Source: Pseudomonas californiensis (GTDB lineage: Bacteria > Pseudomonadota > Gammaproteobacteria > Pseudomonadales > Pseudomonadaceae). Taken from it: a DNA stretch of 64,000 nt. Numbering within the stretch: the first letter of the stretch is position 1; each line of letters starts with the position of its first letter. The notes under the pieces were generated by a model. The model did no database searches, was not told the DNA's origin, and saw nothing but the letters and a program-made list of their open reading frames with translations. Both the position numbers and the translations under genes were made by a program. The stretch lies in the NCBI RefSeq assembly GCF_021147775.1, contig NZ_JAGTPK010000015.1, positions 1-64,000 on the forward strand, in the 5' to 3' direction. Below are positions 39,325 to 47,662 of the stretch, one piece after another.

Positions 39325-39357
39325 AAAGGCGGCTATCGACAGATAGCCGCCTTTTTT
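39325..39357 (+). terminator. Intrinsic terminator of gcd
   Basis: GGCGGCTATC (39328-39337) pairs perfectly with GATAGCCGCC (39342-39351) around GACA and is followed by six T residues. It lies 22 bp after the gcd stop. Confidence 0.9.
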
Positions 39358-39700
39358 GTGCGTGTGGATAAACTTCGCGAGCAAACGGAACGCCGCCCGG
39401 TCCTCTTCCATTGAGCACCTGATTTCAAGTTGAAACCCAGGTTTGTTGAAGTGCACCTGTGGGGTCAGCTTGCTGACGAAGAGGCCAGCATGCTCACTGA
39501 AAATCCATAACGAGGATCAAACAAATCCAAGCCACGGTGCACCCAAAAACAAACAGCGCTTTTCTGCCACGATAGCCGCCACACCACCGAACGCGACGCA
39601 AGGTGCAGGCTGAGTCTTGGCGCTGATCCGGTGGGCAATCGGCATGGATGCCGATTGAGCTGCACCGGGCCATGGATGGCCCGTTGCAGCGACCGCCGGA

Positions 39701-40207
39701 TCAGCGTCAGAACGAAGGAATCCGCCGCAGGCGGACCCAACCGGAGCCTGGGGCTTTGCCCACTTTAGCCCCATCAAAGTGGGTCGCCGAGGGGCGAAAA
39801 GGTGACCTGGGTCGAGCGTGCATCCAGTTGAATCCACAGTCCTAAATGCCTCAAGCAAAGCCATCCAAGCCTTGAAAAACTCCGATCCTGACGACGGTAT
39901 ACATATCCAGACGGGGTTCGCGCTGCCAAGAAAGGTTCCGTCCTGACGGCCGGGTCACTTTGTTTCGACAAAGTAACCAAACCATTTGCGCTGACGTCAG
40001 GCCCCGGCAAGCCGGGGTTCCCTCATGCAGACATCGTGGAAGGGGCCCGCGCCGACGGGCCATCCATGGCCCAACGGCGCTCTCTCGGCATCCCTGCCGA
40101 TCGACCCCTTCCACGACGCCTGCATTCGGCCTTCCATACGCGCGATTGGCGTCGTCAGTGAGATCGGGGGTTGAAGATCAAGATCAAAGGCAAAGGTGAT
40201 AAACGGA
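39701..40207. repeat. A-B tandem repeat, copy 1
   Basis: First copy of a ~508 bp direct repeat (A module then B module). Hairpins seen here: TTCG-loop stem (39957-39974), CCCCGGC/GCCGGGG (40002-40017), an 11 bp closing stem CGTGGAAGGGG (40035-40045) / CCCCTTCCACG (40105-40115) enclosing two further hairpins (40049-40080 and 40085-40100). Confidence 0.9.
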
Positions 40208-40715
40208 TCAGCGTCAGGACGAAGGAATCCGCCGCAGGCGGACCCAACCGGAGCCTGGGGCTTTGCCCACTTTGGCCCCATCAAAGTGGGTCGCCGGGGG
40301 GCGAAAAGGTGACCTGAGTCGAGCGTGCATCCAGTTGAATCCACAGTCCCAAACGCCTAAAGCAAAAGCCATCCAAGCCTTGGAAAATTCCGATCCTGAC
40401 GACCGTGTACATATCCAGACGGGGTCCGCGCTGCCAGGAAAGGTTCCGTCCTGACGGCCGGGTCACTTTGTTTCGACAAAGTAACCAAACCATTTGCGCT
40501 GACGTCAGGCCCCGGCAAGCCGGGGTTCCCTCATGCAGACATCGTGGAAGGGGCCCGCGCCGACGGGCCATCCATGGCCCAACGGCGCTCTCTCGGCATC
40601 CCTGCCGATCGACCCCTTCCACGACGCCTGCATTCGGCCTTCCATACGCGCGATTGGCGTCGTCAGTGGGATGGGGGGTTGAAGATCAAGATCAAAGGCA
40701 AAGGTGATAAACGGA
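40208..40715. repeat. A-B tandem repeat, copy 2
   Basis: Second copy, offset 507-508 bp from the first, with scattered single-base differences. The stems of copy 1 are preserved. The A-module stem CCCACTTTG (40266-40274) / CAAAGTGGG (40282-40290) is perfect here, while copy 1 has one mismatch. Confidence 0.9.
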
Positions 40716-40861
40716 TCAGCGTCAGAACGAAGGAATTCGCCGCAGGCGGACCCAACCGGAGCCTGGGGCTTTGCCCACTTTGGCCCCATCAAAGTGGGTC
40801 GCCGGGGGGCGAAAAGGTGACCTGAGTCGGGCACACGGGCAACTGAGTACACAGTCCAGAA
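40716..40861. repeat. Partial third copy of the tandem repeat (A module)
   Basis: Follows copy 2 without a break; homology to copies 1 and 2 stops after the GACCTGAGTCG end of the A core, where the tail switches to the type that leads into a C module. Confidence 0.85.
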
Positions 40862-41167
40862 TGACCAAAAAAAACAGCGCTTTTCTGCCACGATAGCCGC
40901 CACACCACCGAACGCGACGCAAGGTGCAGGCTGAGTTCTGGCGCTGATCCGGTGGGCAATCGGCATGGATGCCGATTGAGCTGCACCGGGCCATGGATGG
41001 CCCGTTGCAGCGACCGCCGGATCCGCGTCAGGACGAAGGAATCCGCCGCAGGCGGACCCAACCGGAGCCTGGGGCTTTGCCCACTTTGGCCCCATCAAAG
41101 TGGGTCGCCGAGGGGCGAAAAGGTGACCTGAGTCGGACACAAAGGCCACTGAGCCCACAGTCCAGAA
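40862..41167. repeat. C-A unit, second C copy
   Basis: About 306 bp. C module with stems CAATCGGC/GCCGATTG and GCTGCA-CGGGCC/GGCCCG-TGCAGC, as in 39541-39700, followed by the fourth A module (41022-41167). Confidence 0.88.
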
Positions 41168-41229
41168 CGACCAAAAATAAACAGCGCTTTTCTCCCACGA
41201 TAGCCGCCACACCGCAAGGTGCAGGCTGA
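41168..41229. repeat. Truncated third C module
   Basis: The first ~60 bp of a C module with a 13 bp internal deletion compared with the other copies. It ends directly at the stop codon of the PotD-like gene (41231-41233). Confidence 0.8.
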
Positions 41230-41230
41230 A

Positions 41231-42424
41231 TCACCGCTTCCCGCCAGGCTTGCCACCCGCCCGCAAGATGTCGCTCCAGCGACGAACCAGGTAGTTATGC
41301 TCGTTCATGACCGAGTTCCACACCGCGATATGCCCCATGCGCTCTTCATAAGAGCCACCGTCACGGACTTCCCCGGCGTCGATCAGCGGCAAGCCGTCGC
41401 TGCCAAGCAATTGCTCACGCGCAGGCAGACCCGCATACCAATAATCCCATTCCGCCGCACTCAGGTGATCACGGCTGCGCGCCGGGTTACCGATGTAATA
41501 CCCCTGACGCGCCATCACAGCACCCGGCCAACCGGACAACCACCAATTAAGGTAAGCGTAGGCTGCGTCCAGCACCGGACCCTTGGCGTGACGCGACAGT
41601 GACAGGCCACCGAACCAGCCGCGATAGCCTTCCTTCGGCACCGCCACACGGTACTTCACACCCGCACGGTGCAGTCGGACCAGGGTCGGTGACCATAGGC
41701 TCTGAATGTCGATGGTCGGGCTGAGCATCAATTCGGCTGCTTCTTCATCATCCGACCAGAACGCGCCGAAATGCCCTTGCTGTTGTTTGCGCACCAGCAC
41801 GTCAGCAAGCTGGTCGATCTCTTCGATGCACATGTTGCCAATGTCGCTGAACTGCGCAAGCCCGGCGCCCTGCACCGCCAGCGCGGCGTCCAACGCACCA
41901 ATGGCGGCGTCACTTTGCAACGCAATGCGCCCTCCCCATGCAGGGTCCAGCAGCCAGCCCCAGCTTTCATCCGCCGTCGTCAGGCCAGCGGGCAGACGTT
42001 CAGGGCGGTAGGCAAAGCTGTCGGCGTTGTGAGTCAGCGGCAGCATACTGATGCGCTCGGTGACCGTACTGCCGAGGCTGCCATCGTGTTGCACAAACAA
42101 CCGCTCACTCGGCACGCTGCCACTGCCCGGCTGATCAGTAGGCCGAAGCCTCCCGCGCTTGGGCAGGTCGTTGATCTCGTGCCAGAGCGCTATGCGGCGG
42201 GTGTCGATCGGTTGAATGGCGCGGGCCGGCCAGACGAAATCGACGTTGTGAAACCATTGGTCATAGAGGTCGTAGCTGTCCGGCTGCATGACGGCAATCC
42301 GTTGCGCGGTCTGCACATCATGAATCTGATACACCAATTTGATGCCCAGCTCCTGCTCGGCACGCTCGCGCAAGGATTCGAGCAACGTCACCGAGGTGCC
42401 CAATACGCGCAGAGTGATACTCAT
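41231..42424 (-). CDS. PotD-like extracellular solute-binding fold protein without signal peptide
   Basis: 397 residues. The C-terminal half matches ABC substrate-binding proteins of the spermidine/putrescine type (AYAYLNWWLSGWPGAVMARQGYYIGNP, WGWLLDPAWGGRIALQSD). The N-terminus MSITLRVLGTSVTLLESLRERAEQELGI starts directly with the first beta strand of the domain; I see no signal peptide, so export is doubtful. It overlaps the COG0523 GTPase gene by 4 bp and is last in the operon. No permease or ATPase is adjacent. It may be a cytoplasmic ligand-binding protein or have lost its signal. Confidence 0.75.
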   Translation of the reverse strand: MSITLRVLGTSVTLLESLRERAEQELGIKLVYQIHDVQTAQRIAVMQPDSYDLYDQWFHNVDFVWPARAIQPIDTRRIALWHEINDLPKRGRLRPTDQPGSGSVPSERLFVQHDGSLGSTVTERISMLPLTHNADSFAYRPERLPAGLTTADESWGWLLDPAWGGRIALQSDAAIGALDAALAVQGAGLAQFSDIGNMCIEEIDQLADVLVRKQQQGHFGAFWSDDEEAAELMLSPTIDIQSLWSPTLVRLHRAGVKYRVAVPKEGYRGWFGGLSLSRHAKGPVLDAAYAYLNWWLSGWPGAVMARQGYYIGNPARSRDHLSAAEWDYWYAGLPAREQLLGSDGLPLIDAGEVRDGGSYEERMGHIAVWNSVMNEHNYLVRRWSDILRAGGKPGGKR

Positions 42425-43428
42425 GCGGCGGACTCGCTGAGTGACGGCGCGAAGCTGCTGGAGAACACCTCGAACGAATGGCGCAGCAGCGCAGGGTCCA
42501 GGCCGCGCAGGATAAAGACCAGACGAGAGTTGCGCTCTTCACCCGGCCACGCGGACAGGTGTACAGGCGCATGCAGACAATGCTGCACGCCATGAATAAC
42601 GATGGGGCCCTGATTGGCGGTCACGTTGAGCAGTCCTTTGACACGGAGGATTCGTTCACCATGGCATCTTAACAGCATCGATAACCACACCCCGAACCCG
42701 ACCCAGTCCAGCGGCCGGTCAAACGTCAGACAGCACACTTGCGCATTACCATGGCGTGCCGGCGTCGACTGTACGCGATGCAACTGCCAACGTGTGACTT
42801 CCTCAGCGGGCTCGGCACTGCGCACTCCCTCGCCCAGCAGCAATTGGTCACCGCTGTGAACCTGTGCACTGTCCAGCAAAGGCGCAGAGAAATTCAGCGC
42901 CTGCAAATGCTCGCGCAAATCGGTCAACGTTGGCTCATCCACCAGGTCTGTCTTGCTCAGCAACAGCCGGTCCGCCGCAGCGACTTGCGCCAGCCACTCG
43001 GGGTGCAGGCGTTCCTGCAAAGCGGCATGACAGGCATCCACCAAGGTCACGATCAAGCCCACATGAAAACGCCCGCGCAGTTGCGGATCGTTGCTCAAGG
43101 TGGCGAGGATCGGCGCCGGATCCGCCAGCCCGGTGGTTTCCAGAATGACGCGCTTGAATTGAGGAATCTCGCCCCGGCCGCGTCGCTCCAGCAAACCGAG
43201 CAACGCATTCTTCAGCTCGCCACGTATCGAACAGCACACGCACCCGCTGGGCAGCAGCACGGTGTCAGGCGCGACTTCCTCGACCAACAGATGATCAATG
43301 CCCACGTCGCCGAACTCGTTGATCAGCAAGGCGGTGTCACCCATGGCTTGGTCTGCCAACAGGCGCTTGAGCAAAGTGGTTTTGCCACTGCCCAGAAAAC
43401 CGGTAATCACGTTCAGGGCAATACTCAT
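42421..43428 (-). CDS. CobW/COG0523-family GTPase
   Basis: 335 residues. P-loop GFLGSGKTTLLKRLL (10-24), the metal-binding GCVCCSIRGEL (CxCC, near 63), ETTGLADPAPIL switch segment and SKTD base motif, then a CobW C-terminal domain (near 240-330). COG0523 proteins deliver zinc, cobalt or other metals to client enzymes. The location within an operon encoding a predicted metallohydrolase suggests that enzyme as client. It overlaps both neighbouring genes by 4 bp (small CxxC protein upstream, PotD-like downstream). Confidence 0.9.
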   Translation of the reverse strand: MSIALNVITGFLGSGKTTLLKRLLADQAMGDTALLINEFGDVGIDHLLVEEVAPDTVLLPSGCVCCSIRGELKNALLGLLERRGRGEIPQFKRVILETTGLADPAPILATLSNDPQLRGRFHVGLIVTLVDACHAALQERLHPEWLAQVAAADRLLLSKTDLVDEPTLTDLREHLQALNFSAPLLDSAQVHSGDQLLLGEGVRSAEPAEEVTRWQLHRVQSTPARHGNAQVCCLTFDRPLDWVGFGVWLSMLLRCHGERILRVKGLLNVTANQGPIVIHGVQHCLHAPVHLSAWPGEERNSRLVFILRGLDPALLRHSFEVFSSSFAPSLSESAA

Positions 43429-43724
43429 GATGACCTCTGCAAATGTTCAAGCAACCGCGAATCAAGCGGGTCCAGCGGACGCCCGATCAGCAGCTCCGCC
43501 TTCTGCCAGAGTTGTTCCAGCCCGGTCGCCAGTTCCTGCTTGCCGGTCGCACCCAGCAACAGGTAGGAAACACCCTGGAAGTCCTCGACCTTGAGGCGAA
43601 ACGGCGCAACCACCTTGTTGATGGCTGCGATACGCCGCAAGCGCTCGCGCCGTCTGGGCAGCTCGGCACCCAGCGGGTCGCTCCAATGGATGTCCTCACC
43701 CAACAGGCCGCAAAGTACGCACAT
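43425..43724 (-). CDS. Small CxxC protein coupled to the COG0523 GTPase
   Basis: 99 residues with an N-terminal MCVLCG dithiol and no other cysteine. No signal or membrane segment. I do not recognise a named family. The 4 bp overlap with the GTPase gene implies joint synthesis; a single CxxC could bind metal as a dimer or hand it to the GTPase. Function is inference only. Confidence 0.7.
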   Translation of the reverse strand: MCVLCGLLGEDIHWSDPLGAELPRRRERLRRIAAINKVVAPFRLKVEDFQGVSYLLLGATGKQELATGLEQLWQKAELLIGRPLDPLDSRLLEHLQRSS

Positions 43725-43746
43725 CAGTCGATCTCCCGCTGCTTGA

Positions 43747-44496
43747 TCATGGCATCACGTCGCCAGAGTTGGGGCCCAGCGTCTGACCCACGAACAGGTT
43801 GCCGCCCGGCTCGCTGGCAAGCAGCACCGCAACCGGCGCAACTTCTTCAGCCAGCCCAAAACGCCCCAGCGGCAGCTCGGCAGCCTTGGCGGTTTTCCAG
43901 GCACTGCTGATTCCGGCCACCAGCGGGGTTTCAATCGGGCCTGGCGCGATGGCGTTGACCAGCACATTGTCTTTGGCCACCTCCAGCGCCAACGACTTGG
44001 TAAAGCCGATCACCCCGGCCTTGGCGGCAGCGTAGTGCGTCAGTTCGGCGCCACCCTTGATGCCCAATTGCGAGGCGACATTGATGATGCGTCCCCAGCG
44101 TTGCGCAAGCATGTGCGGCAAGGCGCGCTGGCTGGCGACGAAGACGCTGGTCAAGTCGACGCGCAGCATGTCGTTCCACATCTCGATGCTCAGGTCGACG
44201 CAACGTGCCTGGGTCAGCATGCCCGCGTTATTGACCAGAATGTCGATGCCGCCGAACTGCGACACACATTCATCGACGCTGGCCTGCGCGCCCTCGACGC
44301 TGCCGACATCTGCAAGGCACTCATGCACCTGGGCGCCCAGTTGGCGGCATTGCTCGGCGACCCTGGCCAGACCGACCGGATCACGGTCCCCAAGCACCAG
44401 GCGTGCACCTTCGACTGCGTAGGCGCGGGCAATCGCAGCACCAATGCCGCTCCCGGCCCCCGTGATTACGGCGCGTTTGTCTTTGAGTTGCTGCAT
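43747..44496 (-). CDS. Short-chain dehydrogenase/reductase 1
   Basis: 249 residues, classical SDR. NAD(P)-binding GAGSGIGAAIA (near 13-23), NNAG (near 85), catalytic Tyr-Lys in YAAAK (near 150) and the C-terminal substrate loop are present. The start at 44496 (MQQLKDKRAVITG) has AAGGAA upstream; the longer frame uses a TTG. It resembles FabG-like 3-oxoacyl reductases but the acceptor is unknown. Shares little more than fold with the SDR encoded directly upstream. Confidence 0.88.
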   Translation of the reverse strand: MQQLKDKRAVITGAGSGIGAAIARAYAVEGARLVLGDRDPVGLARVAEQCRQLGAQVHECLADVGSVEGAQASVDECVSQFGGIDILVNNAGMLTQARCVDLSIEMWNDMLRVDLTSVFVASQRALPHMLAQRWGRIINVASQLGIKGGAELTHYAAAKAGVIGFTKSLALEVAKDNVLVNAIAPGPIETPLVAGISSAWKTAKAAELPLGRFGLAEEVAPVAVLLASEPGGNLFVGQTLGPNSGDVMP

Positions 44497-44564
44497 GGTC
44501 GGTTCCTTCAAAAACCTGTGTCATGAACCTGTGCACACTTCGCACAGTGCGTGAGTGTCGGCCC

Positions 44565-45326
44565 TCACTCCGGCCAGCGGACGGTCAGACCGCCATCGAC
44601 CACGATGCTTTGCCCTGTCAGGTAACTGGCCTCGTCGCTGCACAGAAAACGCACCAGCGACGCCACTTCATCCGCACGCCCGACCCGTCCCAGCGGGATG
44701 GCTTTGGCGGCCTGCGCCAGACCCTCAGGCCCCAGGGAATTCTTGCTGTCGAGGGACTGCGGCGTTTCGATCAGGCCGGGGATCACCGCGTTGCAGCGGA
44801 TGCCACGGGCTGCCAACTCTACCGCCAGCGAGCGGCACAGCCCCGGCACACCGGCCTTGGCGGCGGCGTAATGGGAGTGGTCCTGCCAGCCATAGACGCC
44901 GCCGGCAATCGATGAAATCGCCACCAGCGCGCCGCCCTCGCCCATGTGCCGAACCGCAGCGCGAAAGGTACGCATGACCCCGGTCAGGTCGACATCAAGC
45001 ATCTCGTTCCAGCGCTCATCGGTCATTTCCAGCAGCGGCGCACGACGCAGCAGACCGGCGTTGGCTACCGCATAATCGATCCGGCCAAAGGCCTCGATGG
45101 CGTGCGCGGCCAGGTCATCGACCGACTCGGTGCTGGTGACATCCAGCGGCACCATCAGGCATTCGCCACCCGCCTCCTCCACCAGGCGACGGGTCTGGTC
45201 AGGGTCATGCGGGTCGGCGGGATAAAACCCGCCCGCCACCGCTACACCCTGACGGGCGAAGGCGACAGCCAGGGCCTGACCGATGCCGCTGGCAGCACCG
45301 GTTACCAACGCTACTTTACGAGTCAT
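44565..45326 (-). CDS. Short-chain dehydrogenase/reductase 2
   Basis: 253 residues, classical SDR with [11 protein letters not shown] (near 10-20), ANAG (near 92), SSIAGG and catalytic YAAAK (near 157), ending [17 protein letters not shown]. It lies 10 bp from the MFS gene and 68 bp from SDR 1, on the same strand. Two adjacent SDRs suggest two successive or alternative redox steps on the operon's substrate; the compound is unknown. Confidence 0.88.
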   Translation of the reverse strand: MTRKVALVTGAASGIGQALAVAFARQGVAVAGGFYPADPHDPDQTRRLVEEAGGECLMVPLDVTSTESVDDLAAHAIEAFGRIDYAVANAGLLRRAPLLEMTDERWNEMLDVDLTGVMRTFRAAVRHMGEGGALVAISSIAGGVYGWQDHSHYAAAKAGVPGLCRSLAVELAARGIRCNAVIPGLIETPQSLDSKNSLGPEGLAQAAKAIPLGRVGRADEVASLVRFLCSDEASYLTGQSIVVDGGLTVRWPE

Positions 45327-45336
45327 GCATCACTCC

Positions 45337-46677
45337 TTATTTGACGGTTTCAGGGCGCACGTGGCGAGCCGCGAACATCAGCGCGCCAGACAGGAAACAA
45401 GGCAGCGCGCCGAAGTACAGCGCCGAGGTCTGCCAGTCACCGCCCGCACTCAGTACCGACGTGGCGCCAAAGCCTGCAACGACCGCACCCAGCGGTCCCA
45501 TCGCATGGATGATTGCGCCGCCCGTGGCGCGGATACTGGTCGGGAAACTTTCGCTGATGAAAAACAGCGCAGCCGAGTAAGGCCCGATCAGGAAGAACAG
45601 GCCCAGGCTGTACAGCCCGACCACCATCGCCATGTTGCTAGGCCCATAAAGCATGCCCGCGAAAGCCAGACCACCGAGCATCCAGCCCAGACCAATCACG
45701 TTACGACGGCCGATGCGGTCGCCCATCCAGCCGTGGCTGAGGTAGCCGCAATAACCGACGAGATTGGACAGCACCAGAATGATCAGCGAGTTTTCGAACG
45801 AGATGTGATGGACGCTGATGATCACCGTAGTGCCCAGCACGCTGAACACCTGGATCGCCGCCCAGTTGAGCAGAATGGCCGCGCCAATCACCAGCGTTGC
45901 ACGACGCGAAGTGCCACGGAACGCAGCCGCAAAGCCTGCCTTGCGATGTTCTTCGTAGTCGACGCCGTAGGTCTGAGCCACCGCCTGCGCCTGGCTCACG
46001 TCACCCTTTTTGCGCAATTGGGTAATACGTTGATGAATCTGAAACTGCGGGCTCTCCTTGAGTTTGCGCGCCATGATCGCGATGACGATGGCCGGGATTG
46101 CCGCAAACACGAAACAGCCCTGCCAGCCAATGATCGGCAACAGCACAGCGGTCAGCCCGGCAGCAATCAACGCACCCACCGGCCAGCCGCCCTGCACCAG
46201 GCTGTAGATGAAGCCCCGACGTTTGGCCAGACGCGGATCGTCGGATGCCGCATAGATTTCGCTCAGGTACGTCGCATTGACGGTTTCCTCCGCGTAGCCC
46301 AGCCCGCCCAGCGAGCGGATCAAGATCAGCGGTGATTTACCCCACGAGCCGCCAATGGCCGTGAGCGCCGAACAGATGGCCGAGCCGCTCACGGTAAAAA
46401 TGATGCCTACACGCCGTCCAAGGCGATCAACCAGCGGGCCGATGGCCAACGCCACAACGGCCGTACCCACCGCGACCCAGGTCGCGATTTCGGCCTGCTC
46501 CACTTCACTCCATGAAAAATGCCGCCCGATTTCCGGCAACAGCGTGCCGAACAGAATGAAGTCATATACCGCAAACACCCACGCGAAAAACGCTATCCAT
46601 GTGGCGAACCGCACTTGCTCCGGCGTCAATTGCTCTGGCTTCCAGCCGGTCAGGTCGAGCTTATTGTAAATGGACAT
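45337..46677 (-). CDS. MFS transporter, sugar/aromatic-acid type
   Basis: 446 residues with twelve predicted membrane segments. The MFS loop motif is visible as GPLVDRLGRRVG (loop 2-3) and again as GWMGDRIGRRNV (loop 8-9). A long cytoplasmic loop (about 205-250) divides the halves. It most resembles metabolite-proton symporters. Placed between the SDR and deacetylase-family genes, it probably imports the operon's substrate. Confidence 0.88.
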   Translation of the reverse strand: MSIYNKLDLTGWKPEQLTPEQVRFATWIAFFAWVFAVYDFILFGTLLPEIGRHFSWSEVEQAEIATWVAVGTAVVALAIGPLVDRLGRRVGIIFTVSGSAICSALTAIGGSWGKSPLILIRSLGGLGYAEETVNATYLSEIYAASDDPRLAKRRGFIYSLVQGGWPVGALIAAGLTAVLLPIIGWQGCFVFAAIPAIVIAIMARKLKESPQFQIHQRITQLRKKGDVSQAQAVAQTYGVDYEEHRKAGFAAAFRGTSRRATLVIGAAILLNWAAIQVFSVLGTTVIISVHHISFENSLIILVLSNLVGYCGYLSHGWMGDRIGRRNVIGLGWMLGGLAFAGMLYGPSNMAMVVGLYSLGLFFLIGPYSAALFFISESFPTSIRATGGAIIHAMGPLGAVVAGFGATSVLSAGGDWQTSALYFGALPCFLSGALMFAARHVRPETVK

Positions 46678-46704
46678 GAGTGATGCCTCGGACAGGGCTA
46701 AGAA

Positions 46705-47586
46705 TCAACGGTTACGTGGGTTGCGACGCACAAAGTCGTCGGCGATCTCGTCAAACGTGACGAACTTGACGCCTGCATGGCTCTGGATGTGCTCGATCAG
46801 ACGCTCAAGCATCAACAGCACCTGCGGACGACCGGACACGTCCGGGTGAATGGTCATCGTGAACACCGCATGTTCATGCTCGCGATAGACCCAGTCGAAC
46901 TGATCGCGCCACATCTCTTCCAGATGGCGCGGGTTGACGAAACCGTGGCTGTTGGGTGCCTTTTTGATGAACATCATCGGTGGCAGGTCGTCCAGGTACC
47001 AGTTGGCCGGGATCTCCACCAGATCGGTTTCTTCACCGCGCACCAGCGGCTTCATCCAGGTGTCCGGATGCTGGCTGTAATCAATTTTGGTCCACTTGTC
47101 ACCGACCCGAACGTAGTAAGGATGGAAGTCGTTGTGCATCAGGCTGTGGTCGTACTTGATGCCTTTTTTGAGTAGCAGCTCGTTGGTGACATTGCTGAAT
47201 TCCCACCACGGTGCGACGTAACCCGTCGGACGCTTGCCGGTCATCTGAGTGATCAGCTCGATAGACTTGTCGAGAACGATTTCTTCTTGCTCGGGCGTCA
47301 TCGCAATCGGGTTTTCATGGCTGTAGCCATGCACGCCGATTTCATGACCGGCATCGGCCACCGCTTTCATCTGCTCGGGAAAGGTTTCCATCGAGTGCCC
47401 CGGAATGAACCAGGTGGTGCGCAGCCCGTAACGCTCGAACAGCTTGAGCAAGCGCGGCGCGCCGACTTCACCGGCGAACAGCCCGCGCGAGATATCGTCC
47501 GGTGAATCCTCACCACCGTACGAGCCGAGCCAGCCGGCTACCGCATCCACGTCCACACCAAACGCACACAAAATTTCTTTAGCCAT
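46705..47586 (-). CDS. Polysaccharide-deacetylase-fold hydrolase, cyclic imidase/PgdA type
   Basis: 293 residues of the NodB-fold family. The presumed metal ligands Asp12/Asp14 (GVDVDAV) and His86/His90 (VHGYSH) are present, with [10 protein letters not shown] and TMTIHPDV. Length and sequence blocks ([21 protein letters not shown] in part, [19 protein letters not shown] in part) match both H. pylori PgdA (HP0310) and the bacterial cyclic imide hydrolases of about 293 residues. No signal peptide, so a cytoplasmic small-molecule hydrolase is more likely than a peptidoglycan deacetylase. The amidase upstream could open the resulting half-amide. Confidence 0.8.
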   Translation of the reverse strand: MAKEILCAFGVDVDAVAGWLGSYGGEDSPDDISRGLFAGEVGAPRLLKLFERYGLRTTWFIPGHSMETFPEQMKAVADAGHEIGVHGYSHENPIAMTPEQEEIVLDKSIELITQMTGKRPTGYVAPWWEFSNVTNELLLKKGIKYDHSLMHNDFHPYYVRVGDKWTKIDYSQHPDTWMKPLVRGEETDLVEIPANWYLDDLPPMMFIKKAPNSHGFVNPRHLEEMWRDQFDWVYREHEHAVFTMTIHPDVSGRPQVLLMLERLIEHIQSHAGVKFVTFDEIADDFVRRNPRNR

Positions 47587-47662
47587 CTTGGTTCTCCAGC
47601 AGGGTAATAAGACCGGCGTTGGGGCCGTCAGCGCGGCAGCCGATCTGCAAAGATCAGGTCAT

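Larger units (their letters stand above)
39535..41229. repeat. Mosaic repeat array C-A-B-A-B-A-C-A-C
   Basis: A 1.7 kb non-coding region between convergent gcd and the PotD-like gene. Three modules alternate: C (39541-39700, 40862-41021, partial 41168-41229), A (39701-39842, 40208-40349, 40716-40861, 41022-41167) and B (39843-40207, 40350-40715). Copies are nearly identical. Each module is rich in perfect short stems. Several long open frames cross it on both strands (up to 235 codons), but they lack ribosome-binding sites, run through the repeats in arbitrary phases and look like products of high GC content. The array ends at the stop codon of the next gene. Confidence 0.9.

Noticed and set aside
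36915-39326. 803-codon frame antisense to gcd
   Set aside because: Shadow of a high-GC gene; the gcd product is clearly recognisable on the plus strand and the antisense product has no known domain.
40505-41212. 235-codon minus-strand open frame in the repeat array
   Set aside because: It crosses A, B and C modules in arbitrary phase, has no ribosome-binding site and changes frame between otherwise equal copies; hairpin conservation explains the sequence better.
39535-41229. CRISPR array
   Set aside because: The repeats are 140-500 bp long and adjoin directly; no short regular repeat with unique spacers and no cas genes.
39535-41229. Insertion sequence or integron remnant
   Set aside because: No transposase or integrase similarity, no target-site duplication or terminal inverted repeats that I can see.
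46705-47586. Peptidoglycan deacetylase as the sole reading of the NodB-fold gene
   Set aside because: No signal peptide, and the neighbours are catabolic (amidase, MFS, SDRs); kept only as an alternative.
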